Assembly (NCBI RefSeq): GCF_007830545.1
Contig: NZ_VLLF01000004.1
Coordinates: 1-64,000, forward strand
Direction: 5' to 3'
Length of the DNA: 64,000 bases
DNA from: Roseibium hamelinense
GTDB lineage: Bacteria > Pseudomonadota > Alphaproteobacteria > Rhizobiales > Stappiaceae
The notes under the pieces were generated by a model. The model had not been told where the DNA came from, did no database searches, and saw only the letters and a list, made by a program, of their open reading frames with translations. Numbering within the stretch: the stretch's first letter is position 1; the number at the start of each line of letters is the position of its first letter. Shown here in pieces: positions 1 through 7,514 of this stretch. The translations under genes and the position numbers were made by a program.

Positions 1-235
1 TCGTCCGTTTCTGCTTGCGCGATTTGGTCGACTCTGCTCGCAACCAGGCCGACAGCTTGTCGGCAAAGGCATCAAGTTTGCTGGGCCTCTCGGGAACCTT
101 GAACACGGGTTCAACCGTATCATCCCGCAAATACTTGCGCACTGTGTTCCGGGACAATCCGGTGCGCCGGGAGATCTCCCGGATCGAAAGCTGATCACGA
201 AAATGCCAGCGTCTGATAACGCTCAACAACGCCAT
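1..235 (-). CDS. istA: IS21-family transposase IstA, N-terminal fragment (runs off the left edge)
   Basis: The visible 78 residues start at an ATG and contain a helix-turn-helix with the pattern SIREISRRTGLSRNTVRKYL, followed by the DDTVEPVF segment common in IstA proteins of IS21 elements. In this family the N-terminal HTH recognises the element ends, and the DDE catalytic domain, which would lie outside this window, carries out transposition. A GTG three codons upstream is an alternative start. The gene is cut by the window border, not evidently by mutation. Confidence 0.82.
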   Translation of the reverse strand, partial: MALLSVIRRWHFRDQLSIREISRRTGLSRNTVRKYLRDDTVEPVFKVPERPSKLDAFADKLSAWLRAESTKSRKQKRT

Positions 236-288
236 GTCTATCACTCCGTATTCCCCCGCCGAAATCACTCAGGGGTGGGTTTAAACAT

Positions 289-342
289 GGGTCAGTTCTC
301 AGTGAAAAAATCGGGCCTCACCGGGTCAGTTCTCGGTGAAAA
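289..342. repeat. Pair of IS21 terminal repeats
   Basis: Two near-identical 20-base units, GGGTCAGTTCTCaGTGAAAA at 289-308 and GGGTCAGTTCTCgGTGAAAA at 323-342, differ at one base and are spaced 34 bases apart. They match the expected multiple transposase-binding sites at an IS21 end. The element boundary is probably at about 348, just after the second unit. Confidence 0.75.
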
Positions 343-348
343 TCAACA

Positions 349-916
349 CATTGCCATGGCCGTCAAAGGTGAGCCACCAAATCTGAGCCGGCGCTATTTA
401 TCCAATTGCAGGAAGTCGTGACGGCCGCATTTTTAAACGGATCTCAGATTGGCTTGGGAGGCCACAGTGAGATCTACCAGTTTCATCGACGAAAAGTGTG
501 AGGATTAATTTATACTGATATTTCAACAATATAGTAGTTCTCATTTTCATCCTGTCGGGTGCGCCATATTTTCCAATAACTTAGCATAATTTCGCTTAGG
601 TGAAAATAGTGCTGTGTAAGCAGAAATCGCCTGTTCGCGAGTGCCGTTTTGGATTTCTCCCTTTCCTGTATCAGAAAAAATTGCCCGTCAGAGCCGTCAC
701 AAGCCGTCTTTGATTTGCAGATTCAATATCATCTGAGCGGCTCTGATGCCGTCAATGTTTGTCACCAGCCGTCATCCGTGCCCCATGCCTCGGTCAAACA
801 TAATGATGAACATGAACCTGACACCCGCTCCCAAAGCGTGCGGCTTTACGTCCCGCGGTCGGGAATGAACCCGTGGGACAGTAAATGCTCTGAAAGGACC
901 CGCGGGAAACCGGTCT
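349..916. other. Intergenic region between the IS21 end and the KduD-like gene, no gene seen
   Basis: No ORF here has a convincing start or family resemblance. Base composition is more AT-rich than the flanks (about 500-640). There is a 9-bp inverted repeat, TCAGAGCCG at 688-696 and CGGCTCTGA at 738-746, and a near-direct repeat GTCAC(A/C)AGCCGTC at 696-708 and 761-773. The stretch lies downstream of the minus-strand operon, so it may contain its 3' end, but no clear hairpin with a U-run was found. Confidence 0.5.
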
Positions 917-1681
917 TCACCGCGCGAGCCAGCCGCCGTCGGCGGGCAGAACCGCGCCATGGATGAAGTTCGCATGGTTGCTGGCGAGGAACGTGACGGG
1001 CCCGGCAATGTCTTCCGGTGTGCCCCAGCGGCCTGCCGGAACACGGGCCATGAGATCTGCGATGCGTTTTTCATCTGCCTGCAGGGCGGCCGTATTGTCC
1101 GTGGCGATATAGCCCGGAGCCACGGCGTTTACGTTGACACCTTTCGAGGCCCACTCGTTAGCGAAGGACCGCGTCAGCTGCGCAAGCGCGCCCTTCGCCG
1201 CCGCATAGCCCGGCACCAGAATGCCGCCTTGAAATGACAGCACCGAGGCAATGTTGATGATCTTGCCGGACCCGCGTTCAACCATCTTGCCGCCGAGGTC
1301 ACGGCTAAGCAGGAAAGCGGCATCCAGATTGACCGCCATCACCGCGTCCCAGTCCTCGACGGCGTGAGAGGCCGCTTCCGTCCGCCGGATGATGCCCGCA
1401 TTGTTGACCAGGATGTCGATCTGCACCTGGTCGCGTGTCAGGCGTTCGACCAAGCCGGAAATCTGTTCCCGTGATGCCAGGTCGCAATTGATCGGCGTGA
1501 AGCGGACACCGGCGTTTTCTATCTCTGCCTTCAAGTCCGCCGAACCTGTCTCGATGGACGTGCCGATCCCAACGACATCGGCTCCGGCTTCAGCCAGACC
1601 TTTTGCAATCGCCGCGCCAATGCCCCGGCTGGCGCCGGTCACCAAAGCGGTCTTGCCGGAAAGATCGATGGTCAAGGCCAT
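917..1681 (-). CDS. SDR-family oxidoreductase, KduD-like (2-dehydro-3-deoxygluconate 5-dehydrogenase type)
   Basis: This 254-residue classical SDR has the TGxxxGIG cofactor motif near residue 16 (TGASRGIG), NNAG, the catalytic Ser in the NIASV segment and YAAAK as the YxxxK pair. The RWGTPEDIAGP stretch and overall length resemble KduD, which interconverts keto-deoxy sugar acids with NAD. It is the last gene of a minus-strand operon, 18 bases after the catalytic E2 gene. The neighbours suggest oxidation of a sugar or polyol intermediate. The exact substrate cannot be told from sequence, because SDRs of this type also act on gluconate or polyols. Confidence 0.8.
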   Translation of the reverse strand: MALTIDLSGKTALVTGASRGIGAAIAKGLAEAGADVVGIGTSIETGSADLKAEIENAGVRFTPINCDLASREQISGLVERLTRDQVQIDILVNNAGIIRRTEAASHAVEDWDAVMAVNLDAAFLLSRDLGGKMVERGSGKIINIASVLSFQGGILVPGYAAAKGALAQLTRSFANEWASKGVNVNAVAPGYIATDNTAALQADEKRIADLMARVPAGRWGTPEDIAGPVTFLASNHANFIHGAVLPADGGWLAR

Positions 1682-1699
1682 GGGGTTCGCTCTGTCCCG

Positions 1700-2596
1700 C
1701 TACCCGATCAGTAAACGGCGCGGATCTGCCAGCAAATCGGCATAGTGCTTCAAGAAGCGGGCGGCATCCGCCCCGTTGATCACCCGGTGATCGTAGCTCA
1801 GGTCCAGCGGCACCATCGGCACCGGCACAAAGGCCTCATCCTCCCAGACCGGCACGATCTCGGTCCGGGTGATACCGAGGATCGCGACTTCGGGCGGGTT
1901 GACGATCGGGGTAAAAGCCGTCCCCCCGATGCCGCCGAGATTGGAAATCGACATGGACGCACCGCCCATCTCGTCCGGGCGGATCTTCCGGGCCTGCGCC
2001 CGCGCCGCCAGATCTGCGATGTCGCTGGCAATCTGCCACAGACCCTTGCGGTCGGCATCGCGCACCACGGGCACCATCAGGCCCGCCGGGGTGTCGACGG
2101 CAATCCCGACATGGACGTAAGTCTTCATGTGCAGGGTCTGGCCGTTGGCGCTGAGCGAGGCGTTGAATCTCGGAAACGCCTTCAGGCAGGCCGACAGGGC
2201 CTTCACATGAAAGGCAAGCGTTGTCAGCTTGATGCCCCTGTCCAGCGCCTCTTCCTTTAGTTTCGCCCGGAAGGCTTCCGTCTTGCGGATGTCGGCGCGG
2301 TCATGGTGCGTCACCTGCGGGATAAGGGCATTCGCCGCGGACAGGTTGTCCGCCGCGACCTGGGCCATGCGGCTGACCGGCTCATCTTGCACCGGGCCAT
2401 GGGCCGTGTGGTCTACATCCCAATACCGGGTGCTGGCCGGTGGGGCCATTGCACCTGGACTTGAAGCGCCGGTCAGGTGCTGATCCACGTCTTCCTTGGC
2501 CAACGTCTCGCGCCCGGTCGCGGCGGCGACCGCATCCAAATCGACACCCTTTCGCCCAGCATAGGAACGCACAGAAGGGGAGGCGATGTAGGTCAT
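1700..2596 (-). CDS. 2-oxoacid dehydrogenase E2 acyltransferase lacking a lipoyl domain
   Basis: The 298-residue protein starts at an ATG preceded by AAGGAGGA. Residues about 4-42 form a peripheral subunit-binding domain (SPSVRSYAGRKGVDLDAV), and the rest is the CAT-like acyltransferase fold with SISNLGGIGGTAFTPI and the active-site segment DHRVINGA. His is present; Asn replaces the common Asp, as I recall for the Azotobacter vinelandii pyruvate dehydrogenase E2, so activity is plausible. A canonical E2 would carry one to three lipoyl domains at the N terminus. Here they are absent and instead occur in the protein encoded two genes upstream (4072-5445). The aldehyde dehydrogenase gene ends 10 bases before this start. 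Confidence 0.85.
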   Translation of the reverse strand: MTYIASPSVRSYAGRKGVDLDAVAAATGRETLAKEDVDQHLTGASSPGAMAPPASTRYWDVDHTAHGPVQDEPVSRMAQVAADNLSAANALIPQVTHHDRADIRKTEAFRAKLKEEALDRGIKLTTLAFHVKALSACLKAFPRFNASLSANGQTLHMKTYVHVGIAVDTPAGLMVPVVRDADRKGLWQIASDIADLAARAQARKIRPDEMGGASMSISNLGGIGGTAFTPIVNPPEVAILGITRTEIVPVWEDEAFVPVPMVPLDLSYDHRVINGADAARFLKHYADLLADPRRLLIG

Positions 2597-2606
2597 CCCG
2601 TCCTCC

Positions 2607-4052
2607 TTACCAACTTGCCGAGATGTACTGGGTTTCCATGAATTCCAGCATGCCTTCATGTCCGCCTTCGCGGCCGAGACCGGACTGCTTGGTGCCACCG
2701 AACGGGGCTGCCGGGTCTGAAACAAGACCACGATTCAGTCCGACCATGCCGTAGTCGAGCTTCTCGCAGACCTGCAGGCCGCGTTTCATGTCTTCCGTAA
2801 AGACATAGGCGACCAGACCGTACTCGGTGTCATTGGCGCGGCGGATGACGTCTTTGGTGTCAGAAAAGGTCTGCAGTGCCGCAACCGGGCCGAAAATCTC
2901 GTCATGCACGCAGTCCGCGGTTTCCGGCACATCAGTCATGACAGTTGGCGGATAGAAGAACCCCTTGCCGTCCGGGATTTTCCCGCCAAGCGTGATCTTC
3001 GCCCCCTTTTCGACCGCGTCCTGAACGAATTGGGCAACCTTTTGCTGGGTACCCCGGTTGACCAGCGGGCCCACATCCACGTCTGGCTCCAGACCGTTGC
3101 CGAGCTTCAGTTTCGCCATCGCTGCGGTGAATTTCTCTGCAAAGGCGTCAGCCACGCTTTCATGGATATAGAACCGGTTGGCGGCGGTGCAGGCCTCGCC
3201 AAGGTTCCGCATCTTGGCGAGCATCGCGCCTTCCACCGCAGTATCGAGATCCGCATCGTCAAACACGATGAGCGGGGCATTGCCACCAAGCTCCATCGCC
3301 GGTTTCAGGACCTGGTCGGCGGCTGAATGCAGCAGTTTCCGGCCCACACCAGTGGACCCGGTGAAAGAGACGACGCGCACGCGCGCATCATGCAGAAGAT
3401 GGTCGACCAGTTTACCGGAGTGCTTTGTCGGCAGCACGTTCACGAGGCCCTTGGGAACACCGGCTTCTTCCAGAAGCGGCATCAGGGCCAGCATGGTCAG
3501 CGGTGTTTCGCCGGCCGGCTTGATGATCACCGGGCAGCCTGCGGCCAGAGCGGGCGCGATTTTCCGGGTGCCCATTGCCGCCGGATAATTCCAGGGCGTG
3601 ACAAGCACGGCGATGCCGGCCGGTTTGTGCTGTACCAAGATCCGCGCACCGGACGAGGGCGCGTGGGTGATCAGGCCATCGGCACGCACGGCTTCCTCGG
3701 CAAACCAGCGGAAGAACTCGGCCGCATAGGTTGCCTCGCCGCGGGCGTCGTTGCCTGCCTTGCCGTTTTCCAACGTGATCAGCTTGGCAAACTCGTCGAG
3801 CCGGGCCGTCATCAGCTCCCACGCCTTGCGCAGCACCTCGGAGCGCTGGCGCGGCGTGCGCGCGGCCCACTCGGCAAAGGCGTCCTCGGCGGCATTGAGC
3901 GCGGCATCGGCATCCGCCAGTTCAGCGGAGGCGACGCTTGCCAGCACCTCCTCGGTGGCCGGATTGATCACGTCGAAGCGGTCGCCGGATGCGCCGGGCC
4001 GCCATTTTCCGTCAATGTAGAGATCGGTGAAGTCTTGAACGGCATAGTCCAT
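2607..4052 (-). CDS. NAD(P)-dependent aldehyde dehydrogenase, succinate-semialdehyde dehydrogenase (GabD) type
   Basis: The 481-residue ALDH-superfamily enzyme has the oxyanion/cofactor segment VTPWNYPAA, the FTGSTGVG loop, the catalytic Glu254 in MELGGNAP and the catalytic Cys288 in GEACTAANR. This Cys context and the NRG...FGGTKQSGLGREGG ending are typical of succinate-semialdehyde dehydrogenases. The chosen ATG gives the normal family length; upstream in-frame codons would overlap the preceding gene. It sits between two halves of an E2 function in the same operon, 19 bases after the lipoyl protein gene. It probably oxidises an aldehyde made by the pathway to its acid; the substrate is inferred only by family. 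Confidence 0.88.
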   Translation of the reverse strand: MDYAVQDFTDLYIDGKWRPGASGDRFDVINPATEEVLASVASAELADADAALNAAEDAFAEWAARTPRQRSEVLRKAWELMTARLDEFAKLITLENGKAGNDARGEATYAAEFFRWFAEEAVRADGLITHAPSSGARILVQHKPAGIAVLVTPWNYPAAMGTRKIAPALAAGCPVIIKPAGETPLTMLALMPLLEEAGVPKGLVNVLPTKHSGKLVDHLLHDARVRVVSFTGSTGVGRKLLHSAADQVLKPAMELGGNAPLIVFDDADLDTAVEGAMLAKMRNLGEACTAANRFYIHESVADAFAEKFTAAMAKLKLGNGLEPDVDVGPLVNRGTQQKVAQFVQDAVEKGAKITLGGKIPDGKGFFYPPTVMTDVPETADCVHDEIFGPVAALQTFSDTKDVIRRANDTEYGLVAYVFTEDMKRGLQVCEKLDYGMVGLNRGLVSDPAAPFGGTKQSGLGREGGHEGMLEFMETQYISASW

Positions 4053-4071
4053 GGGGAGCGCCTTTCGTTCC

Positions 4072-5445
4072 TTAAAGAAGCTGGCGGAGTGGATCGCCGA
4101 CCCGCTCCGCAAATCCAGTGACAAGAGCAAGCGCGGTCCCGGCGGACACGGTATCGCCGGGACACTCGCAGGTGATGGTCAGCGTGCTGCCGGTGCCGGA
4201 TACGCTCAGAACCGGGGCGGTTTCTGCGCCAAGCTGGACTGACGTGACCGGAGTGCCGCTGAGATCGCGCACGACAAGAGACGGTGCGCCTGCGCCCTCC
4301 ATCGGTTCAGAACGGCCAAGGCCTGCCAGATCCGGGTCCTGATAGGCCCGGACCAGCCCCCGCACTTCGGTTTGAACGCCGATGGCATCGCTTTGATCCG
4401 TAGCCCGCAGGGCGGACGCGGCGAACCCTGCGAGGACGGCCTCCCTCCGGACTTTCTGGCCGAGTTCGCGTGCCAGCCAATCGACGAAATCTGCAAGAGC
4501 CGACCCGCTCACCTCGGCGACAATGCGGCGTGTTGCGGCCTGCGTGGCGGTTGCCGGTGCGGTCTCTTCAGGCAGGGATTTCAGCGTTTCAAGGTCCGCC
4601 ACGTGGAACGGCTGCGGCGTGCCCGCGCGCACGAGCCGCTCAAGATCGAGCCCCTGTTCCTTTGCAAGGCGCTTTGCCTTGGGTGAAGCCAGGATCTTGC
4701 TGCCTGATGCTGCAGGGGGCGCCACTGGCACCGCCTTTTCGGGCGAAGACGCCTTTTGTGTTTTCGCTGGTGAAGCCGTTTCAGCGCCAGCAGCGCTTTT
4801 CATTGATGTAGAACCCGCAGCGGGCTCTGGTGTGCCTGATTTGGCGGAGCGGGTGACCGGCGCATCGGGTTTTTCGGCCGAGATGACCGCAATCACAACC
4901 CCGACGGGCACGTTCTCACCCGCTTCGGCAAGGATCGCAGCGACATACCCGTCGAACCCGGCGGGCACCTCCATGGCGCTTTTGTCGGTCTCGACTTCCA
5001 AAAGCACATCATCGGCAGACACTGCATCGCCCGCAGCCTTGGCCCAGGAGATGATGAGCCCGGTGTCCTGCGCCATACCCAGCGCCGGCATGATCACCTG
5101 CTTGCCGTCAATGTCGGCGCTGTCTCGTGCCGGAGATTCGGCGTCCACGTCGTTGCCGGATGGTTCAGACGTCGGAGGTGCGGATGATTTGCTACCGTTT
5201 CCTTTCGGGTTTTCCGAAATCAGCGCAATGGTTTGCCCCACCGGCACATCGCTGCCCGGCTCGGCGCTGACATCGGTCAGATATCCGGCCGCCTGGGCCT
5301 CGACCTCCATCGAGGCCTTGTCGGTTTCCACCTCAAACAGCACATCGCCCTCGGCAACTTCGTCGCCCGGCTTCTTGTGCCAGGCGAGCAGAAGGCCGGT
5401 ATCTTGTGCCATCCCAAGTGCGGGCATGATCACGTCATGCGGCAT
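4072..5445 (-). CDS. Lipoyl-carrier E2-like protein: two lipoyl domains, subunit-binding domain and a degenerate acyltransferase domain
   Basis: This 457-residue protein begins at an ATG with GGGAG upstream. Residues 3-78 and about 116-190 are lipoyl domains with lipoylated Lys candidates K43 (TDKAS) and K155 (TDKSA). Ala/Pro/Ser-rich linkers follow, then a peripheral subunit-binding domain at about 245-280 (SPKAKRLAKEQGLDL). The C-terminal 180 residues align by eye with the E2 catalytic fold, but the usual DHRxxDG position reads CPGDTVSAG, so the catalytic His is missing. It likely carries acyl groups from E1 to the separate E2 encoded at 1700-2596. It overlaps the E1 beta gene by 11 bases. 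Confidence 0.85.
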   Translation of the reverse strand: MPHDVIMPALGMAQDTGLLLAWHKKPGDEVAEGDVLFEVETDKASMEVEAQAAGYLTDVSAEPGSDVPVGQTIALISENPKGNGSKSSAPPTSEPSGNDVDAESPARDSADIDGKQVIMPALGMAQDTGLIISWAKAAGDAVSADDVLLEVETDKSAMEVPAGFDGYVAAILAEAGENVPVGVVIAVISAEKPDAPVTRSAKSGTPEPAAGSTSMKSAAGAETASPAKTQKASSPEKAVPVAPPAASGSKILASPKAKRLAKEQGLDLERLVRAGTPQPFHVADLETLKSLPEETAPATATQAATRRIVAEVSGSALADFVDWLARELGQKVRREAVLAGFAASALRATDQSDAIGVQTEVRGLVRAYQDPDLAGLGRSEPMEGAGAPSLVVRDLSGTPVTSVQLGAETAPVLSVSGTGSTLTITCECPGDTVSAGTALALVTGFAERVGDPLRQLL

Positions 5446-6433
5446 GGAGCAGCTCCCCGCGGCAAATCTTGCGCGCATTGTCCGCAACGCCGGATGCAGT
5501 GGGCACGGTCAGGTCTTCCAGCGCCGGCGAAAACGGCACCGGCACATCCATGGCCCCCATTCGGATGACCGGCGCGTCCAGGTGATAGAACGCCTTTTCG
5601 CTGATTCGCGCGGCGATTTCCGCCGTCACGCCGTAGCTCTGGTGGCCTTCATCGATGACGATGGCCCGCGATGTCTTGCGCACCGAGTTCAGGATCGTTT
5701 CTTCATCCAGCGGAACGATGGTACGCGGGTCGATGATTTCAGCGCTGATCCCGTCCTTGGCCAGCGCATCAGCGGCTTCTTCGGCCACCTGCACCATGGA
5801 GGACGTCGCCACCAGCGTGATGTCGCGGCCTTCGCGCTTCACATTCGCCTGGCCAAAGGGGATCAGGTACTCCTCTTCCGGAACAAGAGCCTTGTCCTGA
5901 TACATCAGCTTGTCTTCGAAAATCACGACCGGATTGTCGTCCCGGATCGCCGTCTTCAAAAGCCCCTTCGCCTCATAGGCCGAGGAGGGCATGGCGACTT
6001 TCAGCCCCGGAATATGGGCAACGATGGCCTGGAGCGACTGGCTGTGCTGGGCTGCGGATCGCCGGGTCGCACCCATGTTGGTGCGCAGGACCAGCGGAAC
6101 CTTCAGCTTTCCGCCGGACATGTAGTGGGTCTTGGCCGCCTGATTGCAGAGCTGGTCCATGACGAGATAGATGAAGTCGCCAAACATCAGGTCGACGATG
6201 GGCCGGGATTCGGTCATCGCCGCCCCGACGGCCATGCCCATAAAGCCCGGCTCCGAGATCGGCGTGTCGATCACCCGGTCCGTCCCGAACTCCTCGACCA
6301 GTCCCGAGAGCACCTTGAACGGCGTTCCGGCCTCGGCCACGTCTTCCCCGATCAGGAACACCGTCGGGTCGCGGCGCATTTCTTCTGCGATCGCCTCGTT
6401 GACCGCCTTTGAAAAGGTAATTTCACGGGTCAT
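5435..6433 (-). CDS. 2-oxoacid/acetoin dehydrogenase E1 component, beta subunit
   Basis: The 332-residue protein has the transketolase-like pyrimidine-binding domain (GEDVAEAGTPFKV near residue 29, then RVIDTPISEPGFMGMAVGAA) and the C-terminal transketolase domain (residues about 205-325). With the alpha subunit encoded immediately upstream it forms the thiamine-diphosphate-dependent decarboxylase/dehydrogenase that passes an acyl group to lipoate. The start overlaps the alpha stop as ATGA, indicating translational coupling. Family resemblance is to pyruvate dehydrogenase E1 beta and to acetoin dehydrogenase AcoB; the SDR-rich context makes an acetoin-type or other 2-oxo substrate possible. 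No E3 gene is in the window. Confidence 0.92.
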   Translation of the reverse strand: MTREITFSKAVNEAIAEEMRRDPTVFLIGEDVAEAGTPFKVLSGLVEEFGTDRVIDTPISEPGFMGMAVGAAMTESRPIVDLMFGDFIYLVMDQLCNQAAKTHYMSGGKLKVPLVLRTNMGATRRSAAQHSQSLQAIVAHIPGLKVAMPSSAYEAKGLLKTAIRDDNPVVIFEDKLMYQDKALVPEEEYLIPFGQANVKREGRDITLVATSSMVQVAEEAADALAKDGISAEIIDPRTIVPLDEETILNSVRKTSRAIVIDEGHQSYGVTAEIAARISEKAFYHLDAPVIRMGAMDVPVPFSPALEDLTVPTASGVADNARKICRGELLHAA

Positions 6434-7449
6434 CCTCGGGCTCCTCCCAGATAGTCAAGCGCGTGATCCACACCGGCAAACACGTGCATGTCGACCTCGG
6501 ATGTGTCCGGATAGGGCGCGTTGAGGGCATACTCGACCGCCGCTTCGGCCTCAGCCTTGATTTCGTTGTTGATGGCGACCAGCTCATCGGCGGACAGGAT
6601 CTTCTCGTCTTCCAGCCATTTGCCGAAATTGGTGATCGGATCGCGGACAGTCTTCCACTCCGCTTCCTCGTCCTTGGAGCGGTAGTAGTCGCGATTGATG
6701 TCACCGACATGGTGGCCGTGATAGCGGTAGGTCTTCAGCTCGATGAAGAACGGGCCTTCCCCCTTCCGGCAGCGCTCGACAAGCTGCGTCGTCAGGTCGT
6801 TGACGGCCAGAACATCCTGGCCATCGACCTCAAAGGCTTCGATACCGAAAGCTTCAGCGCGGGCGGTCAGGGACCCTGCAGCGATTTCCTCTGTCTTGGT
6901 ATATTCGCTGTAGCCGTTGTTTTCGCAGGCATAAATGACCGGCAGTTTCCAGAGCGCGGCCATGTTCATGACCTCGTACCACAGACCCTGCGCGGTCGCG
7001 CCGTCGCCGAAGAAACACACGGTCACGAAATCCTGGCCAAGGTGTTTTGCGGACAGTGCCGCGCCGGTGGCGATGCCCATTGACCCGCCCACGATAGCGT
7101 TGGCACCCAGGTTCCCGTGGGACTGGTCGGCAATATGCATCGAGCCGCCCTTACCCCGGCAGTAGCCCTCCGCCTTGCCCAACAGCTCGCAGAACATGGC
7201 CTTGAACTCGGCACCCTTGGCGACACAGTGGCCGTGTCCCCGGTGGGTCGAGGTAATGCGATCCTCGTCGGTCAGTGCCTCGCAGATGCCGACGGCGACG
7301 GCCTCCTGGCCGGAATACATGTGGGTCAGGCCAGGCATCTTGGCGGACAGATACAGCTGGTTCGCATTGTCTTCAAAGGCCCGGATCCTGACCATCTGCT
7401 TGTACATGCGAAGGTAGTCTTCAGTGTTGTGCGTGCGCGTGTCGGACAC
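6430..7449 (-). CDS. 2-oxoacid/acetoin dehydrogenase E1 component, alpha subunit
   Basis: A GTG start at 7449 is chosen because an AGGGAGGAGA ribosome-binding site lies just upstream and the protein then has the normal length of 339 residues. The thiamine-diphosphate motif GDGATAQG...N runs from about residue 155 to ENN, and HRGHGHCVAKG and RGKGGSMH are characteristic of E1 alpha of pyruvate or acetoin dehydrogenases. It pairs with the beta subunit encoded next (4-base overlap). The gene is 65 bases downstream of the M24-family gene in the same orientation, so the complex is probably co-expressed with the SDR and M24 proteins. Confidence 0.92.
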   Translation of the reverse strand: MSDTRTHNTEDYLRMYKQMVRIRAFEDNANQLYLSAKMPGLTHMYSGQEAVAVGICEALTDEDRITSTHRGHGHCVAKGAEFKAMFCELLGKAEGYCRGKGGSMHIADQSHGNLGANAIVGGSMGIATGAALSAKHLGQDFVTVCFFGDGATAQGLWYEVMNMAALWKLPVIYACENNGYSEYTKTEEIAAGSLTARAEAFGIEAFEVDGQDVLAVNDLTTQLVERCRKGEGPFFIELKTYRYHGHHVGDINRDYYRSKDEEAEWKTVRDPITNFGKWLEDEKILSADELVAINNEIKAEAEAAVEYALNAPYPDTSEVDMHVFAGVDHALDYLGGARG

Positions 7450-7514
7450 GGGCTTGTCTCCTCCCTGTGTGCCGCCCGCGTTGACAGCGGACGGCGTGCC
7501 GCAGTTTCTTGCGG

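Larger units (their letters stand above)
1..348 (-). mobile_element. IS21-family insertion sequence, left part truncated by the window edge
   Basis: The segment holds the start of an IstA-type transposase reading leftward and, outside it, two copies of a 20-base terminal repeat. The outermost bases are TG...CA type: read on the minus strand the element begins TGTTGATTTTCACC. Multiple end repeats followed by istA are typical of IS21 elements. Only this end is visible; istB and the other terminus lie beyond the window, so the size and the target duplication cannot be judged. Confidence 0.8.

Noticed and set aside
203-421. A 72-codon plus-strand frame across the IS21 end
   Set aside because: It spans the terminal repeats and is antisense to istA, so it is not a gene.
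1700-2596. Loss of activity in the catalytic E2 because Asn replaces Asp in DHRVINGA
   Set aside because: I recall active E2 enzymes, for example from Azotobacter vinelandii, with Asn at this position, so this alone does not indicate inactivity.
4523-6412. A 629-codon plus-strand open frame opposite the E1 beta and lipoyl-protein genes
   Set aside because: It is antisense to two well-recognised genes, has low-complexity Arg/Gly/Ser-rich translation and no family resemblance. GC-rich codon bias opens such frames.
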